Positions 60,663 to 64,000 of a stretch of 64,000 bases of DNA are shown here, one piece after another; within the stretch, counting starts at the first letter, position 1; the number at the start of each line of letters is the position of its first letter. A program made the translations under genes and the position numbers. The DNA is from Alkalihalobacillus bogoriensis ATCC BAA-922 (lineage in GTDB: Bacteria; Bacillota; Bacilli; Bacillales; Bacillaceae_F). The stretch covers positions 124,001 through 188,000 of the forward strand of contig NZ_JHYI01000014.1 of assembly GCF_000621445.1 (NCBI RefSeq). The letters run 5' to 3'. The notes beneath the pieces were generated by a model. The model did no database searches and was not told the DNA's origin. It worked only from the letters and a program-made list of their open reading frames with translations.

Positions 60663-60993
60663 TGTATAGTTTATTTGTAATCGGACATCATAATAACCGA
60701 GGACGCAGCAATGCTCCTTACCCAACAAAGCGTATACGAAATTGTTGTTACATTACCAATGAGGTGATAGCGGTGGACAGTTTCATCACGATTTCTAATT
60801 GTGAGTGAATAATTCTCTTGAAAGAGGTGTCTCCGAAAAACAAAATTCGATACGGCCCCAGATGAAACACTTTGTATCATTAGGAGTTGGGTTAAGAAGG
60901 TGACCATATCAGGTCACCTTCTTTTTTCATGTTTATTTTTGATTGATGAAGGTAATAGACCTCTAACTCTTTCCTAAGGAGGTTGTATCAATA
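60663..60993. other. Non-coding region with a terminator, no gene supported
   Basis: These 331 bases separate the YtxH-like and VLRF1 genes. No frame has both a ribosome site and coding character. A minus-strand frame of 78 codons (60671-60907) is interrupted-looking and lacks a ribosome site. A strong hairpin ends the region. It may hold a small RNA or the ruins of a short gene. Confidence 0.4.
60893..60926 (+). terminator. Intrinsic terminator
   Basis: AGAAGGTGACC and GGTCACCTTCT enclose ATATCA and end with TTTTT. It lies 230 bases after the YtxH-like gene, which suggests that a longer transcript or a separate small RNA ends here. Confidence 0.85.
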
Positions 60994-61767
60994 ATGGCAT
61001 TAACAAAAGAATGGGACAAGCTTAACGGGTTTCGATGCGGAAAAGGGGTATTGTCACTATACTTAAATACGTTTGAATCTCAAGGAGGACAATGGCAAAT
61101 TCGGTTAAAGAACGGATTGAAGAAACTAGACGAATATATTGAATTAGCTGGTGGAGAAAAAGAGCTACGAAGTTATAGGCAACTTAAGAAAAAAGTATCA
61201 AAAGAAATTCAAAACCAAAAAGGTAATTTCGAGCGCGGGCTGCTCGTTTTTGCTTCTGTCGATGAAAAGATATTTATAATAAAGACGCTTCCATTCGAAG
61301 TGAAAAATGAATTTCATTGGGAGCAAGTTCCGGTTACGAAACAGTTGAAAGAAATAAAAGCTAAATATCCACGTTCAGGAATTGTTGTTGTTCAGCAACG
61401 AGATATTTTAACTTTGGATGTAACACTAGGTGAAATAACTGAAGAAAAGTATTATTCCTTTGAATTAGATGAAATGGCTTGGAAGGAACATGATGGAATT
61501 GCTGCCTCGGACCGAGAAGCGTCAAGTGCAAACCATGTTGACAAAATAGCCAAGCGTCAAGAAGAGAATCAACGACGCTGGTTAAAAGAAATAGTGCCTC
61601 TTCTTGAGCAAGAAGCAACGCAAAAGCAATGGAAAGGAATTTATATCGTTGGTCCAGCAGAGCAGGTAAAGGATATGAAATCAAGAATCAATACGAAGGT
61701 ATTTAAAACGATTCCTAAAAATCTTTTTTCAAAACCGAATCACGAAATTATAAAAGAAGTGATATAA
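60994..61767 (+). CDS. VLRF1-family aeRF1-type release-factor-like protein
   Basis: The 257-residue protein resembles the VLRF1/aeRF1-type group (bacterial relatives of the archaeal/eukaryotic release factor 1 fold). Typical parts are GVLSLYLNTFESQGGQWQIR at the start, GLLVFASVDEKIF in the middle, and VPLLEQEATQKQWKGIYIVG in the C-terminal half. Such proteins may release stalled peptides at ribosomes or act on tRNA, by analogy with Vms1/ANKZF1. CTAAGGAGG precedes the ATG. It converges with the MFS gene, and both share a bidirectional terminator. Confidence 0.7.
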   Translation: MALTKEWDKLNGFRCGKGVLSLYLNTFESQGGQWQIRLKNGLKKLDEYIELAGGEKELRSYRQLKKKVSKEIQNQKGNFERGLLVFASVDEKIFIIKTLPFEVKNEFHWEQVPVTKQLKEIKAKYPRSGIVVVQQRDILTLDVTLGEITEEKYYSFELDEMAWKEHDGIAASDREASSANHVDKIAKRQEENQRRWLKEIVPLLEQEATQKQWKGIYIVGPAEQVKDMKSRINTKVFKTIPKNLFSKPNHEIIKEVI

Positions 61768-61816
61768 AAAACAGGGTGTATGAGGAGGACAAGTCTTTTC
61801 ATACACCCTGTTTTGT
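61767..61816. terminator. Bidirectional terminator between VLRF1 and MFS genes
   Basis: ACAGGGTGTATGA and TCATACACCCTGT form a stem, A-rich before and T-rich after, so it works for both strands. Confidence 0.9.
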
Positions 61817-63018
61817 TAAGCGGTTTTTGGTACAGATTGTTCTTGTTCTTTTTCTTTAAAGAAAAGACTTAGGCTAAAGACAATAATAAGAATAGAACCG
61901 ATTGAAAAATAGATACTCCCTGTTTCGATAAAGTCGATCATAATACCTCCAATAAGGGGGCCTGTAATACTTCCTAGTCCAAAACTGATGGCTGTCATGA
62001 CATTTCCTGTAGGAAGTAAATTTTTGGGGAGAAGGTCTGCTAAATACATGACACCTAATGAATAAAGGGAACCGACAAAGGCACCAGCTAAAACAAAGGC
62101 AATGAGCAAAAGTGATGTGTTTTGTTCGAGCCAAATCATACTAATAAACGTCGTTCCCCCTAGTAGAGTTACGATTGATAATAATCGTTTTCGACCAATA
62201 CGGTCACTAAGAAGACCAAGCGGGAATTGCGTAATCAACCCACCTATGACGAAAGCAGGTAGTAAAATAGAAACAAGTTCGATTGTAAGTCCAGAGCGTA
62301 ATGCATAGACAGGGTAGTTACCGTGGATGGATGCTTCTAAAAAGCCGTAACAAAACCCGGGTAATAAAGCAAACCATGCAAGTTTAACAACAGTTTTATA
62401 ACGATGCCATGAACCGGTATTTGTTGCTGTTTCAATTTCCGATTCGGGCCATTCGTTTTTTAATGCTAATACAAAAAGCCATGAAGCAAGACTCGTCAGC
62501 GCTGCGATGACAAAGGGCAAATATTCGTTTATCGATAACAAACGAGTCATAGCTGGTCCTGCGCCAAAACCGAGACCAAATGCAAGTCCATAAATTGAGA
62601 TATTACGTCCGCGTTTATTTTCTGGACTAGTGGTTGTAATCCAAACTTGAGTGGAATAATGAATCATATTATCACCAATTCCAACGATCATTCGTAATAC
62701 AAACCAAAACCAAAAAGCTTGCCACAGAGGGAATAACAGAAGGGACCCGATAATCAAAATTAAGCCAATTGTTATAACAGGTTTATATCCGTATTTGCGA
62801 ATTGGTTTTTCTATAAATGGAGATGCGATTAGTACACCGATATAAAGTGCAGTTGCATTTAACCCATTTAATGATGAAGAAACTCCAAGCTGTTCTAACA
62901 TTATCGCGAGTAATGGTAATAGCATACCTTGTGAAAAGCCAGCAATTAAGACCATAATAATAAGGACGGTTAATCGATATGTAGGATTATTGGCTTGTTG
63001 AATGTGGTCGGTGTTCAT
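61816..63018 (-). CDS. MFS transporter (drug/metabolite efflux type)
   Basis: ATG 63018, behind CGGAGG, is preferred to the frame from 63045; this gives 400 residues. Twelve membrane helices in two sets of six are visible. The loop 2-3 motif appears as FIEKPIRKYGYKPVITIGL and the loop 8-9 motif as GLLSDRIGRKRLLS. The latter is the classic MFS G-x-x-x-D-R-x-G-R-K. NKRGRNISIYGLAFGLGFGAGPAM resembles the drug:H+ antiporter-1 helix 5 motif. It should export a small molecule in exchange for protons. The substrate is unknown. It is monocistronic. Confidence 0.9.
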   Translation of the reverse strand: MNTDHIQQANNPTYRLTVLIIMVLIAGFSQGMLLPLLAIMLEQLGVSSSLNGLNATALYIGVLIASPFIEKPIRKYGYKPVITIGLILIIGSLLLFPLWQAFWFWFVLRMIVGIGDNMIHYSTQVWITTTSPENKRGRNISIYGLAFGLGFGAGPAMTRLLSINEYLPFVIAALTSLASWLFVLALKNEWPESEIETATNTGSWHRYKTVVKLAWFALLPGFCYGFLEASIHGNYPVYALRSGLTIELVSILLPAFVIGGLITQFPLGLLSDRIGRKRLLSIVTLLGGTTFISMIWLEQNTSLLLIAFVLAGAFVGSLYSLGVMYLADLLPKNLLPTGNVMTAISFGLGSITGPLIGGIMIDFIETGSIYFSIGSILIIVFSLSLFFKEKEQEQSVPKTA

Positions 63019-63177
63019 AAAACGCCTCCGATAATTTGATGTCATACCTCTTCATATTTTATTACTTCTATTTTATTATGCAAGAAAAATAAAGATAAGG
63101 TTTTGTCGTATTACGTGACTCTGTTGTTGTTTCGAAGTAAACTAAAGGTAAGATAGTATGGGTAAGGGGGATATAAA

Positions 63178-63567
63178 ATGAAATTTAAGATGAGAGAAAA
63201 TGGTTTTGAAACAAATGTGGAGTATGGAACACTAATTGTTTCTGGAAATGAACAATATGGTTTTCGCCCATACCAACTATTAGTGTCCTCAATTGCGGTT
63301 TGTAGTGGTGGTGTACTTCGGAAGGTATTAACAAAAAAACGAATGACGTACTCTGATATTGAAGTAACGGCAGATGTGACAAGAAATGAAAATGGTGCAC
63401 AAGAAATTCAAAGGATACATCTACATTTTATTATTACTGGTGAAAACTTAGATGAAGGTAAAGTTGAGAAGTCATTAGATGTGACAAGGAAAAATTGTTC
63501 AATGGTACAATCGGTTAAAGATAGTATTGAGATAACAGAATCGTTTGAAATAAAAAAACAGAAATAG
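63178..63567 (+). CDS. OsmC-family peroxiredoxin-like protein
   Basis: The 129-residue protein has the OsmC/Ohr fold. The two redox cysteines are C42 (IAVCSGGVL) and C107 (RKNCSMVQSVK), the positions used to reduce hydroperoxides. The length is at the short end of the family. GGGGGA precedes the ATG. Ohr and OsmC proteins detoxify organic hydroperoxides, but this one looks more like the YhfA/OsmC-related branch than true Ohr. It is the last protein-coding gene before the rRNA operon. Confidence 0.87.
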   Translation: MKFKMRENGFETNVEYGTLIVSGNEQYGFRPYQLLVSSIAVCSGGVLRKVLTKKRMTYSDIEVTADVTRNENGAQEIQRIHLHFIITGENLDEGKVEKSLDVTRKNCSMVQSVKDSIEITESFEIKKQK

Positions 63568-63593
63568 AATTTTTATTTTTTTTATAAAAAAGG

Positions 63594-63622
63594 TTGATTT
63601 TTAATTGTTATCGTAATATAAT
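63594..63622 (+). promoter_or_regulatory. rRNA promoter P1
   Basis: TTGATT (63594-63599) and TATAAT (63617-63622) with an exact 17-base spacer, followed by GCGTCGCTAAAAACGAC at the start of transcription. Confidence 0.85.
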
Positions 63623-63739
63623 CAAAAGCGTCGCTAAAAACGACAAACAATTAAATCAACTTTTTTCTTTCTTTTTTGAGTCTTTTCGGTTATAATTAAA
63701 TAGCTGTCAGACGGCGAAAAAAAGTTTTTTAAAAAAGAC

Positions 63740-63768
63740 TTGATTTGAACAACAGGATTTGTTATAAT
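63740..63768 (+). promoter_or_regulatory. rRNA promoter P2
   Basis: TTGATT (63740-63745) and TATAAT (63763-63768) with a 17-base spacer, about 124 bases before 16S. The start region GTCGCTGCTAAATGCGAC resembles that of P1. A third TATAAT at 63691 has no good -35 box. Confidence 0.87.
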
Positions 63769-63801
63769 TAATTTTGTCGCTGCTAAATGCGACAAAAAAT
63801 A

Positions 63802-63820
63802 GTTCTTTGAAAACTGAACA
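63802..63820 (+). promoter_or_regulatory. rRNA leader antitermination/boxA-like region
   Basis: GTTCTTTGAAAACTGAACA is the leader sequence found before 16S in many Bacillus rRNA operons and contains the boxA-like element. Confidence 0.75.
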
Positions 63821-63891
63821 AGAAAAAGCCAAGCGAATTAAAGAGATAGTAATATCTCGTCAATGAATTTTTTTTGAGCTATATCAAACAC

Positions 63892-64000
63892 TTTTATGGA
63901 GAGTTTGATCCTGGCTCAGGACGAACGCTGGCGGCGTGCCTAATACATGCAAGTCGAGCGGACTGATGGGAGCTTGCTCCCTGATGTTAGCGGCGGACGG
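63892..64000 (+). rRNA. 16S ribosomal RNA, 5' end (partial)
   Basis: TTTTATGGAGAGTTTGATCC and the following CTGGCTCAGGACGAACGCTG are the universal 5' end of bacterial 16S rRNA. The V1 stretch GGACTGATGGGAGCTTGCTC is of Bacillaceae type. The gene continues beyond the window. The exact mature 5' end is estimated by alignment with Bacillus genes. Confidence 0.97.

Noticed and set aside
60671-60907. 78-codon minus-strand frame with a segment reminiscent of GerP-type spore germination proteins
   Set aside because: The likeness (SVSSGAV) is too short, there is no ribosome site and the composition is not convincing.

Overview
The window is chromosomal DNA of a low-GC, spore-forming Bacillaceae (Bacillus-like). 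The reasons are a small acid-soluble spore protein gene, Bacillus-type AddAB/SbcCD, treP-treA-treR, OhrR, strong aaggagg-type ribosome sites with frequent GTG and TTG starts, and a Bacillus-like 16S rRNA start. Base composition was judged by eye, not computed. Start codons were re-chosen from ribosome-binding sites, so many CDS begin inside the longest possible reading frame.

Layout. 1-0.7 kb: ohrR and an alpha/beta SASP gene. 0.9-12.7 kb: the DNA-repair operon addB-addA-sbcD-sbcC. 13-18 kb: a PurM-like ATP-binding protein overlapping an acryloyl-CoA-reductase-type oxidoreductase tail to tail, a DedA protein, a putative TIM-barrel secreted protein, a MATE gene remnant and a two-domain RNase H. 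18.4-23.5 kb: a TetR repressor divergent from an RND pump with two matching operators, then an alpha/beta hydrolase. 24.1-34.2 kb: a LacI-controlled operon with a complete Dpp/Opp-type ABC importer, a HAD hydrolase, a MATE transporter and an unrecognised protein. 34.3-38.5 kb: a GNAT enzyme, a zinc-finger/DUF2087 regulator and a polar amino acid ABC importer. 38.8-43.6 kb: a Lin0512-family protein and the trehalose operon with two TreR operators and a probable cre site. 43.8-48.3 kb: a GAF-GAF-PAS-GGDEF-EAL protein coupled to a ThDP-dependent enzyme. 48.4-53.6 kb: an unknown protein, an NmrA-like protein and a MoxR/DUF58/DUF4129 operon ending in a 63-residue membrane protein. 54.4-56.8 kb: cytochrome bd-type oxidase genes. 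56.9-63.6 kb: hydrolase, SCP2, FbpB-like, small coiled-coil, MBL-fold, YtxH-like, VLRF1, MFS and OsmC genes. From 63.6 kb: tandem rRNA promoters and the first 109 bases of a 16S gene.

The least explained content is intergenic. Family R1 (five full copies of 177-180 bp and one half copy) has four copies of a 15-base motif close to CGGACATCTGTTCCG in the order forward, forward, reverse, reverse, at nearly constant 50/62/51 spacing. Family R2 (three copies, 460-640 bp, plus fragments) is a 180-bp nested inverted repeat beside a 32-codon reading frame, bracketed by terminator-like direct repeats that abut the stop codons of converging genes. A cluster of about seven DnaA boxes lies at 58.63-58.75 kb, and two FadR-like boxes lie at 57.9 and 60.2 kb.

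Regulation and function fit together in several places. Repressor genes sit beside their likely operators (TetR/RND, LacI/ABC, TreR/tre). The FadR-like boxes would place the SCP2 gene, and perhaps the YtxH-like gene, under fatty-acid control. Hairpins between substrate-binding-protein and permease genes in both ABC importers suggest the binding proteins are made in excess.
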